A DNA stretch of 5,899 bases, from assembly GCA_002435595.1 (NCBI GenBank), contig DJBL01000124.1:97868-103766 (forward strand). Direction: 5' to 3'. The notes under the pieces are model-generated. The model was given only the letters and a program-made list of their open reading frames with translations. It did not search any database and had not been told where the DNA came from. Source of the stretch: Stenotrophomonas maltophilia (GTDB lineage Bacteria; Pseudomonadota; Gammaproteobacteria; Xanthomonadales; Xanthomonadaceae). Positions 1-5,191 of this stretch are shown one piece after another (within the stretch, counting starts at the first letter, position 1; each line of letters begins with the position of its first letter). Made by a program: the position numbers and the translations under genes.

Positions 1-148
1 CAAAGCATAGCCAAGCGCCTATCGCACCCAGCTTCCGAACTCGATCTTCAACTCCCCTGAAGCGGGTCGACACACCGCCTGCAGCTCCCCCGAACGTGCG
101 CATCCTTCCAATCCCTGAAAGAGCCTTGAAGCAAGGCTGGGTATTCAT
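1..148 (-). CDS. Secreted mini-RHS protein, N-terminal part (runs off left edge)
   Basis: The first 49 codons of a gene that continues beyond the left end of the window. The start ATG is at 146-148 and the frame is open to base 1. The translation begins MNTQPCFKALSGIGRMRT and reaches RKLGAIGAWLCF, the basic stretch and the beginning of the hydrophobic core of a signal peptide. It is almost the same as the first 49 residues of the complete mini-RHS gene at 1526-2641, with no gaps, so this is very probably the start of a second secreted mini-RHS toxin carrier. Nothing can be said about its toxin tip, which lies outside the window. No good Shine-Dalgarno sequence is seen in front of the ATG, which is also true of the other copy. 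A later in-frame ATG (codon 16) is an alternative start. Confidence 0.8.
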   Translation of the reverse strand, partial: MNTQPCFKALSGIGRMRTFGGAAGGVSTRFRGVEDRVRKLGAIGAWLCF

Positions 149-155
149 AGCACAG
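1..155 (-). repeat. Direct repeat of mini-RHS 5' end, copy 1
   Basis: Aligns without gaps to 2494-2648. From 32 to 155 I count about 7 differences in 124 bases; the part nearest the left edge is more diverged. Similarity stops abruptly 7 bases upstream of the shared ATG, so the unit that was duplicated starts essentially at the gene and does not include a common promoter. Confidence 0.9.
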
Positions 156-167
156 GAGTGGTTGTCA

Positions 168-231
168 GTAAGTGGCGATAGGGCCAACTTAGGACAGGAT
201 GTGGGGCGGTGTTTGGATGAGGATCCTCCGC
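168..231. repeat. 64-bp dispersed repeat, copy 1
   Basis: Matches 4803-4866 over 64 bases without gaps, with about 6 differences by eye. On the minus strand this copy ends 19 bases before the ATG of the mini-RHS gene at 1-148; the other copy ends 14 bases before the ATG of an integrase fragment. It could be an upstream leader shared by the two genes, or the scar of a mobile element. I see no conserved reading frame across the two copies and no convincing promoter in it. The rest of the gap (149-167 and 232-296) holds nothing I can name. Confidence 0.8.
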
Positions 232-296
232 GACCACCGGCGACTTACCCTAGCGCAGCGCGGCTCCGGCGCGCTTTAGATCCTGAGCATGCTGAA

Positions 297-656
297 TCAA
301 TGCAGACGCCGAAAGTCGATTGTGATCTTCTTCGCACAGCGAGATGGGACAGGCGAGAAACGCCATTTCTCTACAGCTATCAGGACGGCACTCTCATAGG
401 CAGCAGTATCGACCTTTCCACGATCAAGCTGTTCTAGTTGAGAACGCGTAATGACCGGATTCGTCACCCTGCCATCTTCTTCCACGACAACGGTGGCCAC
501 GATAGAGCCACGCACCTGCAACTCGCTTACGGCAGGAGCCCTAGGGGAAACGGTTTCCACAGGAATGTTTCCGGCGCCGCAAGGAGGCGGGACCTCGTCA
601 CCGGTTCGACATGAAACAATGGATAAAGCCATTGCAATCATCAGAATGCGGTTCAT
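297..656 (-). CDS. TonB C-terminal-like lipoprotein, possible periplasmic immunity protein
   Basis: A 119-residue protein. Residues 1-16 (MNRILMIAMALSIVSC) form a short lipoprotein signal with lipobox IVSC, so Cys16 is the likely lipidated residue and the protein is expected to be anchored in the periplasm. Residues about 46-115 resemble the TonB C-terminal fold family: a VxGxxVATVVVEEDGRV strand pair, then TAAYESAVLIAVEKWRFSPV, matching the usual 'A...A...WRF.P' signature. It has no transmembrane-plus-proline-rich spacer, so it is not a full TonB energy transducer. The start ATG directly follows the stop of the broken metallopeptidase-like toxin reading frame (TGAATG, no gap), the arrangement expected for a toxin and its immunity gene. 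The immunity role is inferred from this position; a stand-alone TonB-C-domain lipoprotein with another role is possible. Confidence 0.75.
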   Translation of the reverse strand: MNRILMIAMALSIVSCRTGDEVPPPCGAGNIPVETVSPRAPAVSELQVRGSIVATVVVEEDGRVTNPVITRSQLEQLDRGKVDTAAYESAVLIAVEKWRFSPVPSRCAKKITIDFRRLH

Positions 657-1052
657 TCAACGCCCTTGATTACTGGTGGGGGAGCAGACTTTGACCGTGC
701 CATTCGTATCGCCATAGCTTTTCCGGACGGGCTCATCCAGCTCACGCGCAGCTCAGGTCTCTACGCTTGTCGCCCGCGCCTCCTCCGGAGATACGCCGAC
801 TTTGATTTGCATAACGCCGCTACTCTCCGAGCTGGACTGCGGCGCAACGAGGGAAGACTGGAAAGCGGACAGACCAACCCGATCATGCTCGGCGGCATGG
901 CTCACCTCGTGACCGCCGAGACTGGATCTTCCCTGAGGATTTGATGCGGAGTCCAGAGGTGACATCAATACGGACTGTCCTTGTGTATTCGCTATATCCA
1001 AAATCGCCATTACGGTTGAACTGGTGCCGGAAACCGTAGTCCAACCTGCCAC
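657..1052 (-). pseudogene. HExxH metallopeptidase-like toxin fragment, broken by a stop codon
   Basis: An open frame read from a GTG at 1050-1052 to a TGA at 753-755 gives 99 residues. Residues 46-56 read GGHEVSHAAEH, which contains the zinc-peptidase motif HExxH (His48, Glu49, His52); downstream comes VSPEEARATSVET, where a glutamate could be the third zinc ligand. The same frame continues after the TGA for 31 more codons (AARELDEPVRKSYGDTNG and onward) to a second TGA at 657-659, touching the next gene. 'ExxA..xExxAxRELxxPxRxxY' is the type of tail I associate with M91/NleD-like peptidase tips on RHS proteins. A single CGA-to-TGA change would explain the internal stop. No RHS core precedes the fragment; its 5' edge coincides with a tRNA-like scar, so it is an orphan tip. 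An additional frameshift around 940-1010 cannot be excluded because another frame is also open there. Confidence 0.6.
1021..1052 (-). other. Degenerate copy of a tRNA 3' end (possible second att scar)
   Basis: The 14 bases 1021-1034 are identical to 2855-2868, and the similarity extends to about 27 of 32 positions. Read on the minus strand it gives a T-arm-like stretch ending GTTTCCGGCACCA, as in the better-preserved tRNA fragment at 2856-2895. It sits between the end of the gene at 1088-1516 and the metallopeptidase-like fragment. A chance match plus drift is the alternative. Confidence 0.45.
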
Positions 1053-1087
1053 GCAAGCACCTCAAAACAGAAAAATTGCGTCTTCCC

Positions 1088-1516
1088 TCAGCCAGCCGAA
1101 AAACCAGGCACAGCATCGGCTATCGCCGCGACAATGTCATCCACGGTCAACCCAGCGTCGAAAGCCTCGAGAGCCAGGTATTCTCCAGCATATGAATCAA
1201 GCCCACCGGACTGAGCCAATGCACTCCAAACCAAGCGATCGACTGGATTCGAATGCTGCGAACCATTCATTCTCACCGAGAATAGATCGAACCAAAGTTT
1301 ATACTCAGCAGCCTCGCCTCGAAGCCAAAAATCCCGAGCCGCATTAACTGCAGACAATCTTTCCCCGTCAAGGCGCTCGCCAAGGTAGTCACACAACACA
1401 ATCGCTAGCTTAGCCCTCGCGCCACTATTTCGCTCCAATCCAGCAACATCAAGAAAATCGTCAAGAGCGTCGATCAGCTGGCGCATGCGCACACGCGATG
1501 TTTTTTCGTCATTCAT
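1088..1516 (-). CDS. Putative immunity protein for the deaminase toxin
   Basis: A 142-residue acidic, apparently soluble and mainly helical protein without signal peptide or membrane segment (MNDEKTSRVRMRQLIDAL..., ending VAAIADAVPGFSAG). I do not recognise the family. Its start lies 9 bases after the stop of the deaminase-tipped mini-RHS gene, with a Shine-Dalgarno-like AAGGTG (minus strand, 1522-1527) overlapping that stop codon, so the two genes are almost certainly co-transcribed and translationally coupled. The direct position downstream of the toxin makes an immunity role likely: it would bind and block the deaminase tip in the cytoplasm. This is inference from context, as no sequence motif proves it. 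Confidence 0.75.
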   Translation of the reverse strand: MNDEKTSRVRMRQLIDALDDFLDVAGLERNSGARAKLAIVLCDYLGERLDGERLSAVNAARDFWLRGEAAEYKLWFDLFSVRMNGSQHSNPVDRLVWSALAQSGGLDSYAGEYLALEAFDAGLTVDDIVAAIADAVPGFSAG

Positions 1517-1525
1517 AAATACACC

Positions 1526-2641
1526 TTATAACGGAGGTGTCTTAACTGGATGAATGGCGCGAACACCTTGGTCTTTCGCCACGGCAGCACAGCTACTGCA
1601 GGGCTCCATGACCTGCCCGGCCTTTGAGCCTACTGCCCGGACAGTCGCCATCGTCGCGCCCTTCAAATCAGCGCCTGAATTTGGCGCTTTGCTCATCGCA
1701 TCAATTTCTCCACAACAGCCGTGAAATGGAGATCTGGCACTGTCGGCCACCCCATCGAGCGACTTCTGGATAGCGGCATTAGACGCGCCACCAGGTCCAC
1801 CTGCGCGCGAACTTGCCCCCAAAAAAATTTCGCCGGAATCTGTCACAAGACCCGTCACGCCTCCCCCCGCCGCCCTGCTTGCCTGAGCTTCTGCGGATGC
1901 CGATCTAGCTGCGCTGAGGGCTGCAATCTCCTTAGCCGCGAGCTGACTCGAGACAGTTAGCCGCTGGGACTGACCGAGCGTAACGATCCCCATCACGCCT
2001 TCAGCAATCGCAACCGCCCCACCTGCTGCTGCCAAGCCATAGTTGCCTTGCTCAGCTGATGTGACAGCTGCGTCCCAAGTAACTTGGCCAGGGATCGTAT
2101 AGCGCATCCAAGCAGGGCTTTCAGCCCTCCCGTCCGGATCAAAGTAACGGTAGGGATTCCCTGCTGCATACCGATAGCGATTGAACTGGACCACAGGCTG
2201 TTCATACGCCGTGACCGGATCCACCGACAGGAACACACCCAACTGCGGGTCCATGTACCGCTGCTGCATGTAGCTCAGCCCCGTAGCCGAATCGCTGACA
2301 TGCCCGGTATATCCCGGTCCATCCGCGACCTGACCACCGACAACGGCCCCATAGGGTTCGTAGTCATAGCGCTTGATCACGTTGCCACTGGCATCGCTCT
2401 CAGCCACAACCGAGCCCAAGGGATCAGTGTGAATGTACGTAACCGTCGTCTGTGCCATTGCGGCGGGCGACACACCCAAGCCAATCAGCAGCGCACAGCA
2501 CAGCCAGGTGCCTAATGCTCTCAACTTCCGAATTCGATCTCCAAATCCCCTGAAGCGGGTCGACACACCGCCTGCAGTTCCCCCGAACCTGCGCATCCTT
2601 CCAATCCCTGAAAGTGCCTTGAAGCAAGGCCGGGTATTCAT
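1526..2641 (-). CDS. Secreted mini-RHS protein with YwqJ-like deaminase toxin tip
   Basis: A 371-residue protein and the only complete-looking toxin carrier here. Residues 1-63 are a long basic n-region, a hydrophobic core (about 44-56) and a likely signal peptidase site SPAAMA|Q. Residues 68-172 are only the last part of an RHS core: TYIHTDPLGSV, RYDYEPYG, TGLSYMQQRYMDPQLGVFLSVD, NRYRYAAGNPY and the usual junction DPDGR. A full RHS shell is far longer, so this is a miniature version. After an Ala/Gly-rich linker, the tip has HGCCGEIDA (307-315) and EPCSSCA (346-352): CxE plus PCxxC, the zinc site of the cytidine-deaminase fold, arranged as in the YwqJ-like toxin family. Cys310, Cys348 and Cys351 would bind zinc and Glu312 would act in catalysis; the substrate is presumably a nucleic acid or nucleotide. 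The start at 2641 is chosen because it is conserved in the copy at 1-148. An in-frame ATG at codon 15-16 is an alternative, and the ATG at 2764 would read through REP repeats. Confidence 0.85.
   Translation of the reverse strand: MNTRPCFKALSGIGRMRRFGGTAGGVSTRFRGFGDRIRKLRALGTWLCCALLIGLGVSPAAMAQTTVTYIHTDPLGSVVAESDASGNVIKRYDYEPYGAVVGGQVADGPGYTGHVSDSATGLSYMQQRYMDPQLGVFLSVDPVTAYEQPVVQFNRYRYAAGNPYRYFDPDGRAESPAWMRYTIPGQVTWDAAVTSAEQGNYGLAAAGGAVAIAEGVMGIVTLGQSQRLTVSSQLAAKEIAALSAARSASAEAQASRAAGGGVTGLVTDSGEIFLGASSRAGGPGGASNAAIQKSLDGVADSARSPFHGCCGEIDAMSKAPNSGADLKGATMATVRAVGSKAGQVMEPCSSCAAVAKDQGVRAIHPVKTPPL
2131..2317 (-). repeat. RHS-core repeat, copy B
   Basis: Aligns without gaps to 5713-5899, and its first part to 4577-4642. 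It encodes the terminal RHS-core motifs up to DPDG. The three copies in under 4 kb give homologous segments at which toxin tips can be exchanged. Confidence 0.85.
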
Positions 2642-2648
2642 AGCACAG
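2494..2648 (-). repeat. Direct repeat of mini-RHS 5' end, copy 2
   Basis: Partner of 1-155. It covers the signal-peptide region of the complete mini-RHS gene and stops 7 bases in front of its ATG. Two such copies in direct orientation 2.5 kb apart could recombine and delete the module between them. Confidence 0.9.
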
Positions 2649-2744
2649 CGATGGCCGGTTGCGGTTTCGAGGTCAGGAACGGTGCCAGGACCTAAGCGCC
2701 TGCGAAGCCGCTGGGGCGGGTCGCGCGGCTCGGAAATTCTGGGC

Positions 2745-2795
2745 TGCCAGCCATGGGCTGGCACTACCGGGTTGCCGGCCAGCGGCCGGCGCTAC
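2745..2795 (-). repeat. Pair of SMAG-type REP inverted repeats
   Basis: Two adjacent GC-rich hairpins, each headed by GTAG on the minus strand. Unit one: GTAG (2764-2767), then TGCCAGCC/GGCTGGCA arms around ATG (2745-2763). Unit two: GTAG (2792-2795), then arms TGCCGGCC/GGCCGGCG around AGC (2773-2791). The head tetranucleotide and paired layout match SMAG elements described in Stenotrophomonas maltophilia, which are thought to be moved by a separately encoded REP-associated transposase and can affect transcript ends. The stretch between this pair and the mini-RHS ATG (2642-2744) shows no convincing promoter. Confidence 0.8.
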
Positions 2796-2820
2796 CAACG
2801 GCCGTATCGCCACAAACAAG

Positions 2821-2844
2821 AAGCCCCGACCTAGGCCGGGGCTT
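2821..2844 (-). terminator. Hairpin terminator behind the tRNA fragment
   Basis: A perfect 8-bp stem AAGCCCCG/CGGGGCTT around a loop containing CCTAGG, which can extend the stem further. On the minus strand it is followed by CTTGTTTG, a T-rich tail. It sits 11 bases after the tRNA 3' end, as expected for the native terminator of that tRNA. It may also end transcripts of the immunity-type genes at 2898-3550, separating them from the mini-RHS module. Confidence 0.75.
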
Positions 2845-2855
2845 TCTGCTGTATC

Positions 2856-2895
2856 TGGTGCCGGAAACAGGAGTCGAATCTGCGACCTACGCATC
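2856..2895 (-). other. tRNA 3'-half fragment (likely att site)
   Basis: Read on the minus strand the 40 bases run from GATGCGTAGGTCG through a T-arm (GCAG ATTCGAC TCCTG) to TTTCCGGCACCA with an encoded CCA. This is the distal anticodon stem, variable loop, T-arm and acceptor strand of a tRNA. The 5' half is absent: upstream lies the end of the gene at 2898-3344. Such truncated tRNA ends are the usual mark left by a tyrosine integrase that uses a tRNA as attB, and an integrase remnant does lie at 4643-4788. The tRNA identity cannot be fixed without the anticodon; the preserved anticodon-stem side resembles a Thr or Arg isoacceptor, which is a guess. Confidence 0.7.
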
Positions 2896-2897
2896 CA

Positions 2898-3344
2898 TCA
2901 TAGCGAAGGACTATAGGCCAGCAGCATCGGCTCTATTAGATTCAAGCCTTCCTCCAGCCGTCCTTCGTCCAGTGCTTCCCTGGAGAGCAGGGCGATCTCC
3001 AATCCGGCTTGATCCAGCAGCCCTAGCGAAAGAAGCGCCAGCAGGCTCAATAGATCGAGCCGATCAACATCGCCGTTCTCGAACAGCCATCGTACCAAGC
3101 TCAAGTGATGCTTTGGCATCTGCCCGGAAAGCACATGATTCCTCGCAATCCAAGTCGATGCTCTTGCAAGAGCCCCTAAGTCGTGTTGTGAAAGATAGGA
3201 AGCAATGTCGGCATCGATCGCCGAGGGCAGACTGATTTCACCGGACCAGTAGCGGTCCAGCAAGGCAGGAGCCAGGTCGCCAGCAGATCCGAGAGCCTCC
3301 GTTTCCACAATTCCCGCCAGAAGCGCGTAGCTATCACCGTCCAC
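2898..3344 (-). CDS. Putative immunity protein, unknown family
   Basis: A 148-residue protein starting at a GTG (MDGDSYALLAGIVETEALG...), acidic, leucine-rich and probably all helical, with LDLLSLLALLSLGLLD near residues 95-110. That stretch is amphipathic or buried rather than a clear membrane span because it is flanked by charged helices. I do not recognise the family. The GTG overlaps the TAG of the preceding ORF by one base (TAGTG) and has a very strong AAAGGAGG ribosome site, so the two are coupled. Its stop lies only two bases from the tRNA fragment, so it is the last gene before the putative att scar. Size, composition and setting fit an immunity gene, whose cognate toxin would be the 68-aa remnant just upstream or one that has been lost. 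Confidence 0.6.
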   Translation of the reverse strand: MDGDSYALLAGIVETEALGSAGDLAPALLDRYWSGEISLPSAIDADIASYLSQHDLGALARASTWIARNHVLSGQMPKHHLSLVRWLFENGDVDRLDLLSLLALLSLGLLDQAGLEIALLSREALDEGRLEEGLNLIEPMLLAYSPSL

Positions 3345-3550
3345 TAGTAACGACCTCCTTTGGCAGGCTCCGGAGGGAAGTTGATTGGCCTGTCCTTCGA
3401 GCTCAGGTTCACTTCAAACACCTCTCCATCCTCAATGTAGAGCTGCACGTTGTTGTCCGTGACCAAACGGATGTCCAACACCCACACTTGCGGGGCACCG
3501 TGTCTAACGCTTACCGACTGCTTCCATGGCTCCCATTCCGCATTTTCCAC
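3344..3550 (-). CDS. Small ORF, possible toxin C-terminal remnant
   Basis: A 68-residue frame from a GTG at 3548-3550 (MENAEWEPWKQSVSVRHG..., ending FPPEPAKGGRY). It contains a beta-rich stretch, QVWVLDIRLVTDNNVQLYI, with no signal peptide and no motif I know. It stays in the same frame as the preceding 175-aa gene, separated from it by that gene's TGA and five codons. A modest GAGAG lies 8 bases before the GTG. Its stop overlaps the next start by one base, exactly as toxin ends meet immunity starts elsewhere here, so the simplest reading is the surviving tail of a deleted toxin tip. Alternatives are a genuine small immunity-type protein, or a read-through extension of the 175-aa protein. Confidence 0.45.
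   Translation of the reverse strand: MENAEWEPWKQSVSVRHGAPQVWVLDIRLVTDNNVQLYIEDGEVFEVNLSSKDRPINFPPEPAKGGRY
3354..3361 (-). promoter_or_regulatory. Strong Shine-Dalgarno that fixes a GTG start
   Basis: AAAGGAGG on the minus strand, 9 bases before the GTG at 3342-3344. It is the best ribosome site in the window and supports the GTG start and the 1-nt overlap with the upstream ORF. It also suggests strong constitutive translation of the 148-aa protein, as would suit an immunity function. Confidence 0.75.
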
Positions 3551-3565
3551 GAGCAGCTCTCGAGA

Positions 3566-4093
3566 TCAATCGAGGCCACTGATGCGCTTGATAAAAACTG
3601 CTACATCAGAACAGTGATCATCCAATGTGACACCAAACTCCTTTACCGAGAGTCGCGCCAGTTCCTCCCCGCCACAGTTACCCGCAATCGCGCTGATTAA
3701 TTCTGCTCCACCACCCACCAGAACTGTCTCAGGATCAAACCACAGCAGAATTGATCGATCAGCTGGTACCAAGTAGTACTCCGGAAAGAAACCTAAACAG
3801 CCAAGAAGATCAACATATCGACCCCACCCATCGATATCGGCATACGGAAACACATCCTCGCCCGAGCTTACTGTTACCGCAGGAACAAACCACAGCGGCA
3901 TCGCGCCTCGCGCTTCGAGCTGGTTTATCAAGGCATCAAAGATGCTTTTTGGCACCCCTCCAAGCCCATGAAGATCACGATTGAAGAACAGCCCTCGCCA
4001 TGTCTCGTCCTTGAAAGGGAAAGCTGGGAACTGCTGATCACTCAGCATTTTCTCCACCTCATTGCGATCAACGCAATTCGATTCCTGATTCAT
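3566..4093 (-). CDS. Putative immunity protein of toxin module C
   Basis: A 175-residue acidic protein (MNQESNCVDRNEVEKMLS..., ending VAVFIKRISGLD) with mixed helix/strand pattern, many aromatic residues (WRGLFFNRD, PLWFVPAV, FFPEYYLVPADRSILLWF) and no signal peptide. I do not recognise the family. Its ATG overlaps the TGA of the original, un-frameshifted toxin frame as ATGA, the classic coupling of an RHS toxin tip to its immunity gene. The toxin it would neutralise is broken, yet this frame is fully open, so it may still protect against siblings that carry the active toxin. The base composition is visibly less GC-rich than the RHS-core parts, in keeping with a transferred cassette. Confidence 0.7.
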   Translation of the reverse strand: MNQESNCVDRNEVEKMLSDQQFPAFPFKDETWRGLFFNRDLHGLGGVPKSIFDALINQLEARGAMPLWFVPAVTVSSGEDVFPYADIDGWGRYVDLLGCLGFFPEYYLVPADRSILLWFDPETVLVGGGAELISAIAGNCGGEELARLSVKEFGVTLDDHCSDVAVFIKRISGLD

Positions 4094-4642
4094 TGACTCT
4101 TCTCATAGCGCGTGGTTTGAATAACTTTACTTTCTGCATCACGAATCTTAATGGTGGGCGCACCTTTGTGATCACTCTTTGTACTCGTGTGCCTGTCAGC
4201 CACACCACCACCATCGAGATCCTTGACCCGGTTACATTGCCATGTCGATCTTCATAGCGTTTTGTTTCACCTACACCTTTGATGCTATCCCATGCCGCGT
4301 CGGCAGCCTCCTGACCACCAGGATGAACATCGCCGTTACCTGACTTGCTCCCCGTGGAGGGTGAAGTGCCTTCCTTGATCTTGTCCGCAGCCGAACCTGC
4401 GGAGTCAGAGCGCTGAACAAGCCGTTCCAAACCTAAAGCACTCAGAATCCCAGCGATGACACCGCCGCCGCCACTGGTCCCTCCTGCTCCTGAGGCCCCT
4501 CCCCCCGTCGCGATACCGGCTTCAGCGCATGCTGCAGCATTTGCAGGATTCATTCCGCATGCAGCAATGCTCTGCCGCCCATCCGGATCCGTGAACTTGT
4601 ACGGATTGCTGTTCGCGTACCGGTACCGATTGAACTGCCCTA
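4090..4642 (-). pseudogene. Decapitated, frameshifted RHS toxin C-terminus (module C)
   Basis: The 5' end is an RHS-core scrap, GQFNRYRYANSNPYKFTDPDGR (about 4575-4642), lacking everything upstream. It is followed in frame by a Gly/Ser/Ala-rich linker (GGGASGAGGTSGGGG) and a tip beginning near DVHPGGQEAADAAWDS and RYEDRHGNVTGSRIS. At about 4213-4217 one base is missing. In the next frame the tip continues as DGGGVADRHTSTKSDHKG... IKIRDAESK... TRYEKSQ for 41 codons to a TGA at 4090-4092, which overlaps the next gene's ATG. The uncorrected frame instead runs on with an implausible basic sequence to a stop at 4068-4070. Motif spacing shows the corrected frame is the ancestral one. I do not recognise the toxin activity. 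With no start, no signal peptide and a frameshift, it cannot make a working toxin. Confidence 0.75.
4577..4642 (-). repeat. RHS-core repeat, truncated copy C
   Basis: Aligns without gaps to 5710-5775 and to the matching part of the core at 2131-2317. It ends sharply at 4642, where integrase sequence begins, so 4642/4643 is the recombination breakpoint. Confidence 0.8.
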
Positions 4643-4788
4643 CCGTGCGCCCAGGTCACGATCCAAGCTTTATGACCAGATGGCTGCACTCGCAAGATCA
4701 GGCCGCGAACCTGAGCGTCCCTAAGCTCATAGGGGCGATCACGGGGTTCTGCTGTAAGAACGATGCGCTTAGTGAGGGCGGATGACAT
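4643..4788 (-). pseudogene. Tyrosine-type integrase, N-terminal fragment
   Basis: The ATG at 4786-4788 opens a frame starting MSSALTKRIVLTAEPRDRPY and including LRDAQVRGLILRV, HKAWIVTW and AHG. This is the N-terminal, DUF4102-type arm-binding segment of phage/island integrases of the P4 type, which normally run to about 400 residues. Only about 48 codons remain. After AHG the sequence switches to RHS core in a different frame, so the core-binding and catalytic domains (R..HxxR..Y) are gone and no recombinase can be made. The remnant, together with the tRNA 3' fragment at 2856-2895, indicates that an integrative element once used this locus. No Shine-Dalgarno sequence is seen; the 64-bp repeat ends 14 bases before the ATG. 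Confidence 0.8.
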
Positions 4789-4802
4789 CGGGCGGAGCGT
4801 CC

Positions 4803-4866
4803 GTAAGTGGCGATAGAGCCAACTTAGGACAGGATGCGAGGTCGTGTTTGGATGAGGATCGTCCGC
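4803..4866. repeat. 64-bp dispersed repeat, copy 2
   Basis: Partner of 168-231. It lies between the immunity-type gene at 4879-5184 and the integrase fragment. Both copies follow an immunity-type gene and precede the start of another gene, which makes this a boundary marker between modules. Confidence 0.8.
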
Positions 4867-4878
4867 ATGCGATTTAAT

Positions 4879-5184
4879 CTAAAGCGAACCTATCGTCGGC
4901 ATACAGGGCATGCCGTCGATATCCGCTGCAGCGGCCGAGATACTGATCATGCCTCCTGACTGCATCTCAACCTTCAAAGAAACTCCGCCATCCGTTGACG
5001 AATCGTCCCAGGAAGCCTCATTGATTGAACTGCTTGGCCCCCAGTGCTCTCGCCTATCAGCTGAAAATTCGCGCAGCCCTCTGAAGAATATCGACCGGCT
5101 TAAAGAGCATTCGTCCAGCGCAATGAGCACCGCCGAGCTTGCAGCCCAGTCGATTCGTATTTCCACAAGCGTCCAATCGTGCAT
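4879..5184 (-). CDS. Putative immunity protein of toxin module D
   Basis: A 101-residue protein with the start placed at the ATG 5182-5184 (MHDWTLVEIRIDWAASSAVL). Features are REHWGPSSSINEASW (about 46-59) and LKVEMQSGGMISISA (about 70-84). The MHDWTL start, WGPS..SIN and VEMQSG elements fit a family of small beta-rich proteins that I know as neighbours of RHS and similar toxins. The frame is open 32 codons further up, but that extension would overlap the toxin gene and reads as non-native, so MHDW is preferred. The ATG is 7 bases after the toxin stop, with AAGTGAG serving as a weak ribosome site. The frame is intact although the upstream toxin gene has a stop codon in its core. Immunity function is inferred. 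Confidence 0.75.
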   Translation of the reverse strand: MHDWTLVEIRIDWAASSAVLIALDECSLSRSIFFRGLREFSADRREHWGPSSSINEASWDDSSTDGGVSLKVEMQSGGMISISAAAADIDGMPCMPTIGSL

Positions 5185-5191
5185 CAGAATC

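Noticed and set aside
257..275. 6-bp GC-rich hairpin AGCGCG/CGCGCT as a terminator after the lipoprotein gene
   Set aside because: The stem is short and no T-run follows it on the minus strand.
1011..1024. Short likeness of the bases after the 1021 scar to the RHS 'QFNR' coding stretch
   Set aside because: About ten bases only and in the wrong frame for the peptidase-like tip; too short to claim an RHS-core junction.
883..1116. Alternative minus-strand frame across the metallopeptidase-like fragment
   Set aside because: It overlaps the 3' end of the immunity gene at 1088 and lacks the HExxH and RELxxP motifs; it could at most hold a short frameshifted part of the same toxin.
2642..2764. Upstream extension of the deaminase mini-RHS gene to an ATG at 2764
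   Set aside because: It would place 41 residues in front of the signal peptide and start inside a REP hairpin; conservation with the left-end copy begins at the ATG at 2641.
4068..4212. Basic tail of the uncorrected frame in module C as a real protein end
   Set aside because: It overlaps the immunity gene and lacks protein-like character, while the shifted frame ends in a precise ATGA overlap.
4456..4785. Plus-strand ORFs, for example the proline/alanine-rich one here and those at 4910-5398 and 2084-2515
   Set aside because: They are antisense shadows of RHS linkers and immunity genes, with no ribosome sites or recognisable motifs.
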